Positions 1-11,164 are shown, numbered from the stretch's first letter. The stretch is DNA of 64,000 nucleotides from Oscheius dolichura (GCA_932521035.1 OW051497.1:1116001-1180000); one strand, 5' to 3'. Numbers and translations: made by a program. The notes: generated by a model not told the origin, from the sequence alone.

Positions 1-406
1 TCCGTTCTCTTACCATTTTCCCCCGTTCCTTCTCTGCCCGGTTTCTCATCATTGTCGTGTTCGCATTTTCTCCGCCACTGTAGTCGGATATTAGTTTCGC
101 CCCTCTGGTCGTTTGAAGTCTTTATTGACCAGCCACACGTATTTATTTCTTAGCAGTAGTGTTCCCCTTGATACTAATCTTTCCAGTGATTTGTCATGTT
201 CATTTCACTATTTTCTTCATTTTCATTCTAGTGATAAGGAATAGGTAAACCCCATTGAAAAACATTAACATGTCACGGACAGCTCTTGGAATTTTGCTCG
301 AGAGGAGTTCAAAAGAATCTCTTTTATAGTGCTTGCCGTGCAGCCTGGTGATAAGAGTGTTGGGACTTCTTCTTCACTCTTTCTCTATTCATTAGTATCT
401 GCGATC

Positions 407-2118
407 ATGTTCTTTTGGACACTTCTAACAATAGTTGCATTATGTTGGGGAAGACCAGAGCAGGTTCATTTATCCTTCCACGGAGATTCGGGAAAGATGA
501 GAGTGTCATGGATTGACTTTGAGGACGGTAGGGGGTCCCGTATGCCTAAACGGTCTAGAGGTTTAGAGGATAGCACAGTCAAATGGGGACTAGATTCCAA
601 CACCCTGAGCTTTTCTACACAAGGAACTAAAAAGGTGTGAATCTTATTGCCCTTTTAACATTCCCCTAGGTTTGGAAAGATCTGAGTATCACGAGGTATG
701 TCTACAGAGCGACAATGACCGGATTGAGAGGCAATAGTCGCTATTGTAAGCCACATCATCCCCTAAAACCATTCCCATTCAGTTTACCAGATTGGCGACA
801 GACAGTTTAACTTCACTACCCTCACGCCTAATCCTCAAAGCTATAAAGTCTGTATATTCGGCGACTTGGGCTACTCCCACGGCAATTCGACGGCAAGTAT
901 CATCAAGAATGGTTTACTGAGAAAGTTCGACTTTCTTGTACATGTTGGTCAGTTATTTTCCAAGATTACTTTATGCGGATTTACTAGGTGATATTGCCTA
1001 TGATCTACACGGAGACAATGGCAAGACGGGAGACAACTACATGAACCAGTTGGAGCCTCTCATCTCTACGGTATTATTTGGAGCCTACAGATCATTGTTC
1101 AGATGCCCTACATGGTGATAGCCGGAAATCATGAAAACGATGGGAAGAATTTCTCCCATTATCAGACTCGCTTTTGGCTTCCTGATAATGGACTGGATGA
1201 TAACCAATTCTACAGGTAGCAGCATAAAAAATAGAAATGAGAGGGTTCAGCTTTGACATCGGTCCGATCCACTGGCTGGGTCTTAGCACAGAATATTATG
1301 GATTCTATACGGAGTATGGGAAGGGGCCTGTGTTTACTCAATACAATTGGCTGCAAAATGATCTCCAGGTAATTTTCAGTTAGCAAAATGAGTCTAGTTC
1401 TTCAGCAAGCCAATAAGAACAGGGCCAACGTCCCTTGGATCATTTCCTACCAGCACCGGCCTTTCTATTGTAGTAATGTCAACTCAGGAGAATGCAGGAG
1501 CCCTGAAAACCTGCTCGTTAGCTTATCAGCCAGTGCAAACTAGAGGGAAAATTCAGATCAGAGCAGGGTTCTCCGACTTACCCGGGATGGAGTCATCCTT
1601 TATGAAATATGGCCTGGATATGATGTTTGCCGGCCATGAACACTCTTATGAAAGGAACTGGCCAATTGACAACAACAAATTTTTCCCTGGGAACAAATTT
1701 ATGCATAATCCTCCAGCTCCTATATATGTGGTGACCGGTACGGCTGGTTGTCACACTCCTGATGCGGAATTCGGGGCACCTTGGCCTTACAGTGCCGCTA
1801 GGTAAGAGTTTCCTTGAGTCAATAGGCAATTTATAGGAATGAAGACTATGGGTACACTATTCTAACCGTGGCAAATGCTACCCACCTTCATTTTCAACAG
1901 ATATCCTTGAATAAAAATGAAGAACCAGTGGATGACTACTGGGTTAGCAAGGATCCCGGCTATGTTCACTCAAATGGAATGAGGTATCATACTTTCTAAC
2001 ATTTAAATGGAAGGATAGGGAGAACATTGACGGCTACAGTATGACACCATCCAGTTTTTGTCCACCCCAACGGCCCGCCTGTCGCCGAACACTGCAACAG
2101 TCCAATATTGAACTCTAA
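407..2118 (+). CDS. Purple acid phosphatase (metallophosphoesterase), 10 exons
   Basis: Secreted or lysosomal metallophosphatase that hydrolyses phosphomonoesters at a binuclear metal centre. Exons read as 407-634, 670-745, 783-947, 988-1070, 1103-1215, 1242-1368, 1406-1516, 1557-1801, 1837-1983, 2019-2118: 464 codons plus TAA. The start at 407 gives a signal peptide ([15 protein letters not shown]). The five family blocks occur in order: GDLGY, GDIAYD, GNHE, the histidine block (SYQHRPFY) and [10 protein letters not shown], which supply the metal ligands. The C-terminal block DYGYT...[11 protein letters not shown] is also typical. The intron at 1216-1241 is only 26 nt, needed to join FYR to [14 protein letters not shown] overlaps the stop. 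The length is normal for animal members. Family is certain; exon edges are inferred. Confidence 0.93.
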
Positions 2119-2506
2119 TAAACCGTTGATCCAGATTATCCAACACAGACCGTCATCAAAAGATACACCAATGTTCCTGCCCTGATGTTTGTGTTGCAGG
2201 GTGTCCGCAAGCTTCTTGAAGAGGATGTTCAGATTTAGAAAGTATTAACTAACATTCGGACAAAAAGCGTCTTGACGTAGGGCGTACGAAGGGATTGTAC
2301 CTGACCTCGACATTAATTGCGCTCATGCGACCGGGCTGGTATTTAGATACAAAGCATATAATCTCTATTGACGGCTTACCACGAATTCGAACTTTATAGT
2401 GGAAAATTGAGGAACTAAACTAGCAGGGAACAAATATATCCAGGAACCAAGCGTTGCAGCTGGACAGCCGTGTTGTCTATGCTTTTCAATAACACCAGAG
2501 GTGACT

Positions 2507-2522
2507 GCTGTCTAACTGTGGC
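2507..2522. repeat. Dispersed 16-mer GCTGTCTAACTGTGGC, copy 1
   Basis: First of several copies of a recurring motif in the window (see 5673, 10539, 11497, 25388, 27633). The surrounding 2119-2635 stretch shows no convincing coding exon. Confidence 0.6.
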
Positions 2523-2635
2523 CTACAAAATACCCCAATTTATTCTGATATCCTTATTTATGATGATTTTGTGGCTCTTCACGACGAGGAACAATGCAAA
2601 CGAGCTTTATACATGGGTAACGATACACTTCCTTT

Positions 2636-3361
2636 TTATTTTCTCAAATCAGCTGGAGGCTTCATCGTGTTGCAGGAATATTTGGTGACATCAAAGGCTT
2701 GTCCTCCCTTGCTCGGATTCTTCGAACATGTCCAGTCATTTTGAGACAGATTGCCCTTATTCACAATCTTCTTGCAGCACGTATCGATGAATGCGGGGGT
2801 GGCCTCAGTGAGCAGCCACTTGTACAAATTATCCAAGACCGTAGCAGTGGATAGCTTCTTAGTATCTGACCAATTTTTCAGCTTGGTTATCATCTGAACT
2901 TGTCTATACACTCAAATTAGAACTGATACTGTGTTGTAGAGTGGGGTAAGGACCGGAGAAATAGCCGTCCCCATCTGCTTCAACATATCCAAGGTATTCC
3001 TTCCGAGGCAACTGTTCACTAAGGGAACAAGTTAGAGATAGAGGGCAGGATAACTTACTTGTGTTATAGATTGAGAGGACTGTCACATAGTAACTGGCAC
3101 TCTTGCTAATCAGACAGTTGAGAAGGTCGGAAGAGAGATTGGCAATGGGCTTACGAGCCAGGATCGAAGGCTCCCAACAAGTAAGGATCTGAATTATCCC
3201 CTCAAAAGGTTACAGTTATAGGTTACATTCCCAATGGTGGTGTTGCTCGTGATTTTGGAAGTCACTCCCAGTTTCAGAACCTTGTTAGAGAATTGTTGCT
3301 TATTTGTGAGAGCCGCGAAGCTGAGTACAGCCAAAGCTGAGATAAGAAGAACTTGTCTCAT
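2636..3361 (-). CDS. Small secreted cysteine-containing protein, unknown family
   Basis: Read on the minus strand as exons 3361-3227, 3188-3059, 3018-2930, 2893-2636, giving 203 codons plus TAA, all in frame through 35-40 nt introns. The start at 3361 gives a clean signal peptide (MRQVLLISALAVLSFAALT). The mature part has scattered cysteines including a CC pair near the C-terminus (FIDTCCKKIV) and two N-glycosylation-type sites (NTT, NLS). The last exon ends in AAATAAAAA, so the polyadenylation signal overlaps the stop. It is convergent with the purple acid phosphatase gene. I do not recognise the family; a secreted effector or structural role is only a guess. Confidence 0.7.
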
Positions 3362-4107
3362 ATTACCTGGAAAAAATTGGTTGGAGTGGATAAAAAATGG
3401 CCCTTTATTACTCTCTTCAATCCTCTGTTTATATACCAACGGGTGCACAAAATACACCTATTAATGAACCATCCGTCCGAAAAGAGGCGATTTATTTCCG
3501 TTCAATGCGTTCACTGATGCATTAGAAAGCAATATTTAGCGATCCGTTGAACCCAAACTTCCGAAATATTAAATATCAGGATGAAAATTCAAGTAGAAAG
3601 GGAATTGTGATCCGAAAGGCATCTCTTCTTGAAGTTTGAAGTCATTTCTCCAGCTTCTCCTTTATTTATTTGTTTGCGTCATTCTGTTCGGTAAAATAAT
3701 TCCCGCAATTTTGTGGAAATGACCGCGGGGGGGGGGGGGGGGGGGGGGGGGGCTTTTTGACGTACGGGGGTCGTTATGGCAACACTTCCCATCACATTCT
3801 TCACGCCTGAGAACTTCTGCCCCTTCCCTCGTATTTGTCATTAAACATTTCTCAAGTCCCCGATATTTTCGAGGAAAGTTGAGTTCCAAGAAGCCCTGAT
3901 TCACCAAATTGTAGGCTCGTTGTTTGCCAACCTGTCTAGTCTCGATCTCGTGATACCCTGCCCTTTCTCAGAATTGTAGTCAGCTTTGTTCTTCAGATTT
4001 CGTGTAGATGGCTGTTATCCCCCGCTGTCCGTTCTCCAGCTAGGAATTATCCGCCTATCTCTCGGCCCCGCCTCCTAATCAGTTGCGGCTGTTCCCTGCT
4101 TCTGGAG
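3362..4107. other. Intergenic stretch with a 26-G homopolymer
   Basis: No coding exon recognised. It holds the likely divergent promoters of the secreted gene and gene A, and the G run described separately. Confidence 0.5.
3727..3752 (+). repeat. Poly-G tract (26 G)
   Basis: Twenty-six consecutive G residues, preceded by CGC and followed by C and five T. Such a tract could form G-quadruplex structure and is prone to sequencing-length error. Confidence 0.95.
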
Positions 4108-4949
4108 ATGCGTCTCGTTGTCCTATGGAGTCTCATTATTGTTGTCATCTGTGTTGTTCTGCTTCTCGCCGAGAAGAAGATCCTCAAGAAGCGAAGCATC
4201 ACTGTCGCTAACATGGGTAAGCATTTTCGGGGGGAAATGAATCCACGGGTTGTAGAAGAGCAGCGAGACGACCGTATTGAACTCCGGGGAAAGGGAAATC
4301 CGGACACTCGGCCATATTACAGTAACCGTTACTTAATTCCCAACTAATTTTGATAATCTTTAGTCGATCCAGAATTCTATTTCGAGAATGTTAATACGGT
4401 CATCGAGCAAATGGACGAGCTCTTGCCTGAAACTGAGGAGAAGTCGGTTAAAGTTCTTAAACCCCGTCTATGGAGGGCTGGCCTGGCTATCAAGATTATA
4501 AGAGCTTTCTGGGCCCTGGACTCTGATAAACGGGTAACTTGCCAATAAGTTGAGATCAAAAGGAAACTTTAGTCGAGGGATCCGGAGCTCGAGGAGCTGC
4601 TGGAAAGTCTAAATAAGAAGACTCTTGAGATTCGTAAACAGTATGAAGATGACGAGGTGGTCAGGGAATAGTTCAACCAGCCTTTGACCAACGCGCCTAC
4701 TGATGACATGCTTGATGTTGCACGCGAGCTGAAGGGAGAAGAGCTTGAGATACTCAAGTCTCAACTCTCTGATTTGGACATTAAAATCTTTGAAAAGGTC
4801 GGCGGCCTCGGCAAGATGGTTGTCCTCCTGCTGACTGGCGATTGCATGGTTGGGTCCACCCATTAAATAGAGAACAACGACTTGAGGTCTTCACACTGGA
4901 GCGTCGTGACTATATCATCACTTATCCTTGCGAGGGTCTCGAGGATTGA
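4108..4949 (+). CDS. Novel tandem family member A (membrane-anchored or secreted), with in-frame TAG
   Basis: Exons 4108-4216, 4364-4533, 4573-4848, 4887-4949; 206 codons in one frame. The N-terminus is a hydrophobic signal or anchor (LIIVVICVVLLLAEKK). The core (ENVNTVIEQMDELLP...RAFWALDSDKR) and the C-terminal block (VVLLLTGDCMVFT...YIITYPC) align with genes B and C. Intron positions and phases are shared: phase 1 before the core, phase 0 after DKR/VDK/DDR, phase 0 after CM. Compared with B and C it lacks the N-terminal half. An in-frame TAG lies at 4669-4671, after which the frame stays open and homologous (APTDDMLD versus EPTDDKLD in C). This may be a nonsense allele, a sequencing error, or excision of a 15-24 nt intron starting at 4657. 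The last intron appears to use a GAG acceptor. No known domain recognised. Confidence 0.7.
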
Positions 4950-5443
4950 GGGTCTGCTCGTTTAAAGAAGCTTCATCTTTGGCTTGTCTCATCTCGGTTT
5001 AAAAAGAAGTCAGCCGTCCCATTTAAAAGAATTACTGTAACTAATCCTTATTTTGTACTCACGATGTTTTCAAATTATTGCTTTCAGGGTACTCCTATGG
5101 TACCCGATACTACTACTGAATTTAAAGAAAGATATCCAACCACTCAACGATCCCTCGATTTCCCCAACCTCATTTAACCAATATCGACAACAACCCCCCT
5201 CCGATGAACATATTCTGATTGTAACAAGGTGATGTCCCAATAAAGTTTCTCTCCTGTTTGTACGCTATAGTACTCCTTGCCAAAGAAGGCGCCAAGATTA
5301 GACACATTCGCTGAATAAACCAAAGAAACATTAATCCTCGATTATCTTCTTCGTTTTTCTGTTTCTCTAATCTGTTGGAAGATTATCCGCTGTCTCCAGA
5401 TGGGAGAATAGCCGCCCACGGGCGAAATAAGGTGAGCATTACG

Positions 5444-5545
5444 AATTTTTACAGATAATAAAGGGGATGGACAAATATTTTGTCTTCTGTGAATCTTCGA
5501 TGAGTTTCGAAATATTCGTCCATCCCCTTTATTATCTGTAAAATT
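5444..5545. repeat. Foldback inverted repeat (MITE-like)
   Basis: Arms of about 36 bp (5444-5480 and 5510-5545) are reverse complements with one or two mismatches, reading TACAGATAATAAAGGGGATG on the left arm. The spacer segment 5483-5511 (TCTTCTGTGAATCTTCGATG...) is repeated directly at 5585-5613. Confidence 0.85.
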
Positions 5546-5672
5546 TATAATTTATTATCTGTAAAATGATTCCATTTTATTAGAATCTTCTGTGAATCTT
5601 CGATGAGTTTCGAAGGATTTTAAATTGAGGAAACGATAGAGCAGGCAGGAGAGAAATTCTGGAGAACAAGCA

Positions 5673-5687
5673 CCACAGTTAGACAGC
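5673..5687. repeat. Dispersed motif CCACAGTTAGACAGC, copy 2
   Basis: Reverse complement of the 2507 motif, embedded in a region without exons. Confidence 0.6.
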
Positions 5688-6216
5688 CTGCCATTAGCCA
5701 TATAGAGCAGTGTCTCCGCCGTTCATTCGCTGCTTTAAAGAAACAACCGTTGACCCAGTTATAGACTATATTTTTATCCTTGAGCTGTTACCTGATTATT
5801 CCGCCACAGTCTAACTAGGGTCAGACATTCGGCCCGGTTGCGATCTGTGCCTTCCTCTGGCTTTTAATTGAATAAAACCAGCAGTACACGGTGCGATTAC
5901 TTCCCTTCTTCCGGCGTTTAACCGTTCATCAGTCAACTTCAGTCATAGAAAGTTATATCGATCCCAAATTCCCAATCTGAGCAGGTGACCAGAAGTAGGA
6001 TAAAAGCACGTGCATTATTTTCACCTTCCTATAGTAGAAAAGCGAAGACTTGACCACCCTCTGGATAAACTTTCGCGTCGCTTAGTTTTGGTTGCGCGTC
6101 AGTCAGTCTATCAACTTCACATGTTTGCCTTTCCTCTCTCTCTCCTCTGTTTTATTTAATCGATTAATTCACAACCCGATTAGGAATCATATAGTCTTTT
6201 CAGGTTACTTTCGGCC

Positions 6217-7646
6217 ATGAGGCAAAGCACCCTTGACAACTACACTACCCAATGTGACACATCTGCTGATGACCTTGAAGAAACCTTTGTGTTGCTCACC
6301 CCGAAGCAGGAACCATCTTCTCAAAATAGAAAACTTCAACCGTTCTCTTACTCCTTCAGAAAAGCCAAGCAAAATGAAGTGAGTCTATATCTAAGTTTAT
6401 AGTTTAACCGTTTTAGAACTTCGTCCAAACCCTTATAAAAAATGAAGTAGTTCTTATTGTAATTGATGATGACGATGAGGTTGTAAGTGAATCGGACCCC
6501 GGATCTGAAGGTTATCATGGCAACAGACCTCTTCCTCCTCCTCCGGTCCAATCGGTTTGTTTTCGACTTTTAGTTAAGATAATTCGGAGTTTGTAGGACA
6601 GCCAGGCGACGGGCGTCAGTAATGACGTCTTTGAGGAGTCGATGGATAATAATAGAGAGGGACAGCCACCGACGATTGAGCCATCTCAGGTAAATTTAAC
6701 TACATTCACGTTCTTAATCAGTTAATCGTATAATATAGCCATGTTTTAGGGAAGTACACGTGTAAACCCGTCTCAGCCCCCTATTCAAACTCCTACCACG
6801 TCCAGGATTCCAAAAAATCTCGAAAATATTACTCCAATTCCTACGGTAAGATCTCTTTTATTTTATTTACTATGTTTCTCTTTAAGAATGAACTCTACCA
6901 CAGAAAAAATATGGCAAAGAGAGCAGGCGGCCATCCAAAAGACGCCAATGGACGTTTTATTCCTCCTCTGGTGCCTCTTCCTCCTTCTGCGGCAGTTCTT
7001 CTCTCGGGAAGGGTTTCGAAGACTAAGACTCCTATTGCTCTTCCTTTTATTGGAGGAAGCTCTAGCAAGAGGAAAAGCTCACAACCGAAAAGCCTGAGAC
7101 CTTCGGAGCCGGAGGTACTGGTCGCCTCGCAGCCACGGGCCAAGAACCCTTCCCAGCCAAAGGTCAAGCACCCTTCACAGCCAAAGGCTAAGAATACTTC
7201 GCTGCCAAAATCAAAGAGTACTACACTGACAAAGGCACTCTGTACGTTATCTATTCCTTTAAGAATATTAATTAATGTCTTTCAGGCACAACGATGATCC
7301 GCCAGATTCAATCCAAAGTGAAAATGGGCCACGTCTTTCCCCGGGCAGCTGTTTTAAGGATTGTAAAAGAGATTTCTGACGCCAATTCGGTAGGGAGTTC
7401 CCTTTTAACTTATTGTTTTAATTTATTTAGAAAGAGAGAGGGGACGGGAAGTTTAGATGGCAATCACAAGCAATTGATGCTATACAAGAAGCCGCTGAAG
7501 ATTATCTTACAATTCTCTTCGAAGACGCCAATCTCGCCGCCATCCATGCCCATCGGAAGACTGTTGCCGTTAAGGACCTTCACCTGGTTCAAATTCTTCG
7601 TGGAGAGAAATTCAGGCCGCCTCTTCGTTTAAGTGAGATCCTTTGA
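6217..7646 (+). CDS. CENP-A/CenH3-like centromeric histone H3 variant
   Basis: Exons 6217-6378, 6417-6554, 6597-6689, 6750-6845, 6887-7241, 7286-7389, 7431-7646; 387 codons plus TGA. The last two exons encode a histone-fold C-terminus: an alpha-1-like block ([14 protein letters not shown]), an extended loop 1 (about DANSKERGDGK), alpha-2 [19 protein letters not shown] then [14 protein letters not shown], and alpha-3 ([14 protein letters not shown]). Canonical H3 has FQSAAIGALQEASEAYL, LFEDTNLCAIHAKR and KDIQLARRIRGER at these places. The W in place of F at the start of alpha-2, the longer loop 1 and the long divergent tail are CENP-A hallmarks. The roughly 280-residue tail is acidic near the start and later carries degenerate basic repeats (SQPKAKN, SQPKVKH). 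Expected role: marking centromeric nucleosomes. It lies between novel genes A and B. Histone fold is confident; centromeric function is inferred. Confidence 0.86.
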
Positions 7647-7993
7647 ATGGTTTTGTTTTAAAGTTCTATCGATTATCTATAAATATCTACGAATCACTCT
7701 TCTTACATATAACGGTTGAAGCAGAGACAAGGAAGTAGATCAACCTTGATTGCTTAATTCGACCGGATGCACCTGTTTCCTTTTTTAATCACGCAACTCC
7801 CTCAGGAATAATCAAAGAAAGGGGCAGGCAATAATTCTCCAGGTTGCCGATAAGCAGCAAGAGCTGTGGCCTATGAGTCATTTCTTTCTCCTCGACTTTG
7901 CAACCATATTGTTATGTCTCAGTCATGTCATATTGGTAGACGACGCGTTTCGTTGGCTCATAAGGAGACACAATCTTCCTTCAACAGCGGAAG
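7647..7993. other. Intergenic, no feature recognised
   Basis: About 350 bp between the CenH3-like stop and gene B; no exon or repeat seen. Confidence 0.4.
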
Positions 7994-8985
7994 ATGACCT
8001 CTCCTACAGCTCACTTAACCTGGTTACTTCTGCCTCTCTTGGTACTGGCTGATATGCCAAAAACAGGTGTTTCTATTGATTCCCAGCTCCTAAATACTGA
8101 TTTAGATGTTCCTCTAGACTTCAAGCATGACTTACAACACGTGTTCATGACGCTGAAGCATGTTTTGCTGGAAGCGAAGCCCAGTAAAGCAGTCTATGGA
8201 GAGATATTAACAACATTGAACAATCTCAAGAAGAGAGAAGAGTTTTACGTGGTACTAGCAACAATTAGCAGTCCGTAGATCATATTCAGACTATCAGAAG
8301 CTACCATTCTACCAAATTCCTCTGGGAGAAGGTCAGCTTCCTCAATTCTATTCTTAGAAAGAAGATCTATGAGCCTTATTCCGTCTACTACTCTCCCATT
8401 TATTGTAAACCCTCCACTTTCCATCGAATTTATTTAGGGACTGCCCAAGAGACCACCCCTATCCTTGTCCAAATTCTCCAGACTCTTCCCCGGGCCATGT
8501 CTGAAAAGAAGTTCAGCTATGATGACAGAATGGCTCTCCTAGGAGCCGTCAATGCTTACAAGTTGTTCAATAAGGCCCGTAAACTGGTCGATAAGGTGTT
8601 TTCCATTTATTTATCAATACATTCTCTTATAGAAACTAACCGAAGCAGAGAAAGAGCTCTTCACCGCTATTCAACGTTTAATAACCCTTGGATTCCACCA
8701 CATGGCATCGGATCCTATCCTGGCTCCATTGACTATCCCCGATGAACCTGCCCCAAAGGATGCGGAAGTAGACGCCGGACACGAATTCACCGAAGTGGCT
8801 GTTGACAGATTTCTCCTTCGGCTGACTAAGCCGGAAAAGGATTTAATTGCCGTGATTGGCGGGATTGCCGTCGTCTCTCTGGATAATCGCTGCATGGTGA
8901 GGAACAAAACCTCCTATAATGATCAACTTTTTAGGTGTTCACCAAAAATGGCAAGTGGTATCTCCATTCTTATCCATGTCGATGA
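7994..8985 (+). CDS. Novel tandem family member B (secreted)
   Basis: Exons 7994-8251, 8290-8404, 8438-8595, 8633-8896, 8935-8985: 281 codons plus TGA. It starts with a signal-like hydrophobic run (WLLLPLLVLADMPKTG). The conserved core (ETTPILVQILQTLPRAM...AVNAYKLFNKARKLVDK) aligns with C (ETVNLLVRIRSVVPN...FVRAFNLLKASRQLDDR). The C-terminal block is GIAVVSLDNRCMVFTKNGKW, followed within a few residues by a final Cys. Two conserved cysteines near the end (RCM and YPCR) suggest an extracellular disulfide. AATAAA follows within 10 bp. No database family recognised; predicted helical and secreted. Confidence 0.75.
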
Positions 8986-9114
8986 TTTAAAATAAACATT
9001 TGCCCAAATTGCCCTGTCTTTTGACGTAAAACATTGTCGCCGTTGTCACAAAACATATGTGTCATCTTTCCTTCGCATCCTATATAGACGACACGCCGGC
9101 CATTTCAATTAGGA

Positions 9115-10139
9115 ATGATTCTCTTCGCAGGGATTTTTCTTCTTCTGGTTTCGCCTTGTCACGGAGATTATGGATCCTGGGAGATTGGTGAGATCGCTTA
9201 TCCATTTCTTATCCAAAGAAGAAGCTTTAGAAGGCCCCGACTGGCTAAAATGGGAGCTGGAGGATATTCAAGATCAACTGAAAACGGCCCTAGGCAAAAA
9301 TGAAAGTGACTTGGAGCTGGCTCGTAATATTGGGGACCACATGGATGAAATAAAGAACCGCGGGGGGTTCCAGGAGGAACTCATAGAAAACTTGAAGGCC
9401 TCAATAGTCTGTTTCAGTTTATGGAGATCCGTTCTCTCAGGTTCCTTTGGCAAAGAGTGCAATTTGGACTCTCGACTCTCCGGGAAAGGAATGATGTCCC
9501 TAGAATGCCTTCCACAACTCCAATCCACTGTTAGTTCTCTTCATTTCTAATTTGATGATTAATCTTTCAGTCCCTCTTGATGAAACAGTTAACCTCCTGG
9601 TTCGAATTCGTTCAGTTGTTCCGAATATCCTCCCTAGAGATTTCACTGGCTTCCCCAAGCATACGAAGAACATGATCCTCGGATTTGTGAGAGCTTTCAA
9701 TCTTCTGAAAGCAAGCAGGCAGTTAGATGACCGGGTACCGCGCCATGTTTTCCAATGAATAAGCAATCATTAGCCACTCCACGTCTACGAGAAGGACCTA
9801 ACCAAGGCTATTGATAATGTCCTCGAGGAGGGAGCCGGCCCGTTGAAGGAGGATCCCGATGGGGAGATGTTCTTGATGCCTTCGGCCGAGCCAACGGATG
9901 ACAAGTTGGACGCTGCTTTTGAACTAACAGACGGCAGCAGCCTGTACGAAGAATTTGTTAGCAATCTTCAGGACGTGGAAAAGGATGTAATCAAAATGAT
10001 GGAAGGTGTTGTCATTGTCGTTCAGGGAAAAACATGCATGGTCCGTTAACTAAACAAAAGGGAAAGAGCATCTAAATTTCAGCTGTACAGTAAACTGGGA
10101 AAATGGTATCTGGCTAACTATCATTGTAATCTGTGGTAA
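9115..10139 (+). CDS. Novel tandem family member C (secreted)
   Basis: Exons 9115-9187, 9219-9533, 9571-9734, 9774-10040, 10083-10139: 291 codons plus TAA, with introns of 31-42 nt. Signal peptide MILFAGIFLLLVSPCHG. The N-terminal half (WLKWELEDIQDQLKTALG...IGDHMDEIK) is probably helical. The core and C-terminal block (VVIVVQGKTCM then LYSKLGKWYLANYHC) match B and A. All intron phases in the shared part are identical to B. It lies 130 bp downstream of B in the same orientation, so tandem duplication is the simplest origin. Function unknown. Confidence 0.76.
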
Positions 10140-10380
10140 TAAATATTATGGCATTGCTTTTTCTGCAGCAAGTCAGCATTATTATCCTAGAAAGAAACAG
10201 CACAAAACAATTGTCAAAAACGATTTATTCACATGCTACTCTAATCGGGGTAAGGGTCCCCCCTCAACTTACGTGACTTCCGCTCGGACCATTTGGCTCG
10301 TATCTCGGAAATTCTGTACTGGAGCCCCAGTTTTTTTTGCTGGAATCGTGTTCCCAGCCCATGGCCACCCTATTCCCCAA

Positions 10381-10442
10381 ATCAAATGGTCCAATTTCGA
10401 ACTTTGGCTTCCAGAATATAGTCCATTTTGAAGGCAAAACTT
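10381..10442 (+). repeat. Direct repeat flanking a composite element, left copy
   Basis: About 62 bp (ATCAAATGG.CCAATTTCGAA...CCATTTTGAAGGCAAAAC) recurs at 11828-11890 in the same orientation with few mismatches, bracketing the SLC6 and P5B exon fragments. Confidence 0.8.
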
Positions 10443-10538
10443 TTTTACATAATCACTGGGTCATACTGCGTCATAACCCCGTTTTTGTCTTTTTTTAACA
10501 GAAATTCGACCATTCAGAAGCTCAAAAGCTTTTGTTCC

Positions 10539-10662
10539 AGTCACAGCTAGACAGCAACGTCGTTTGTGGCCGCCACAGTTAGACAGCCGCGTCGTTTGTG
10601 GCCGCCACAGTTAGACGGCCGCGACGTTTGTGGCCGCCATAGTTAGACAGACGCGTCGTTTT
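10539..10662 (+). repeat. Four tandem copies of a 32-bp unit containing CCACAGTTAGACAGC
   Basis: Units begin near 10539, 10571, 10603 and 10635. Consensus CGCCACAGTTAGACAGCCGC then GTCGTTTGTGGC. The motif occurs in reverse orientation at 11497-11512 on the other side of the captured exons. Confidence 0.85.
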
Positions 10663-10692
10663 CAGCTCTTTCATCCATCCCCTTTTCCTTAC

Positions 10693-11164
10693 CGTAGACG
10701 GCTGTGATCGCAATAAATTGAAGAGCAATAGTGAGACCGATTGATCCGGTAAAGTCGTCACTCAACAGGAACCAATACCATCCGGCGTCGGTAGCCGTTA
10801 CAAGTCCCATAAGAAAGAGCAGTCCACAAATTCCGACGACGGGTTTCCATTTATAACGGGCGAAGGAGGGAAACTGGTCTGAGAGGCAGGTAGCCAGGGT
10901 CTGGGCCATCCCTGTCTCCGTGCTGATATCCAACAGGAGGAACATCAGAAAGAAAAGGAATTCCCAGACATAGTGTGCCGGCATCATGTTCATGGCTTCC
11001 CGGTAGACGATGTCGGCCAGCGAGGTGCCGGACTCTACCAGCTCGTGGATTTCTTTTCCCGTTCGGTGTTTCAAAAATCCCAGGACGGAGAAGATGGCCA
11101 CTCCACCGATCACACTCATCAATGTGTCGCCAATCACTACGATGAACGACGATGAACAATTTCT
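10693..11164 (-). pseudogene. Captured exon of an SLC6 (sodium:neurotransmitter symporter) gene
   Basis: The minus strand reads without a stop through SLC6 signatures: RNCSSSFIVVIGDTLMSV, FSVLGFLKHRTG, LVESGTSLADIVYREA, EFLFFLMFLLLDISTETG, LSDQFPSFARYKW, then ALQFIAITAVYG. This covers roughly TM6 to TM9 of the 12-TM transporter. The open stretch is bounded by a splice acceptor (CAG before 11164) and a donor (GTAAGG just after 10693), so it looks like one genomic exon. No other SLC6 exons are seen nearby. It lies inside repeats beside an exon of an unrelated gene in the opposite direction, so a working transporter is unlikely here. Confidence 0.8.

Larger units (their letters stand above)
4950..6216. 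other. Intergenic region with inverted repeat and dispersed motif
   Basis: No exon recognised. It contains the foldback at 5444-5545, a duplicated 29-mer, a CCACAGTTAGACAGC motif at 5673-5687 and the presumed promoter of the CenH3-like gene. Confidence 0.5.

Noticed and set aside
329..406. Upstream non-ATG start for the purple acid phosphatase
   Set aside because: The ATG at 407 gives a proper signal peptide; the upstream extension would bury it.
10643..11137. Functional single-exon SLC6 transporter
   Set aside because: Only about four of twelve transmembrane segments are present and no partner exons exist nearby.
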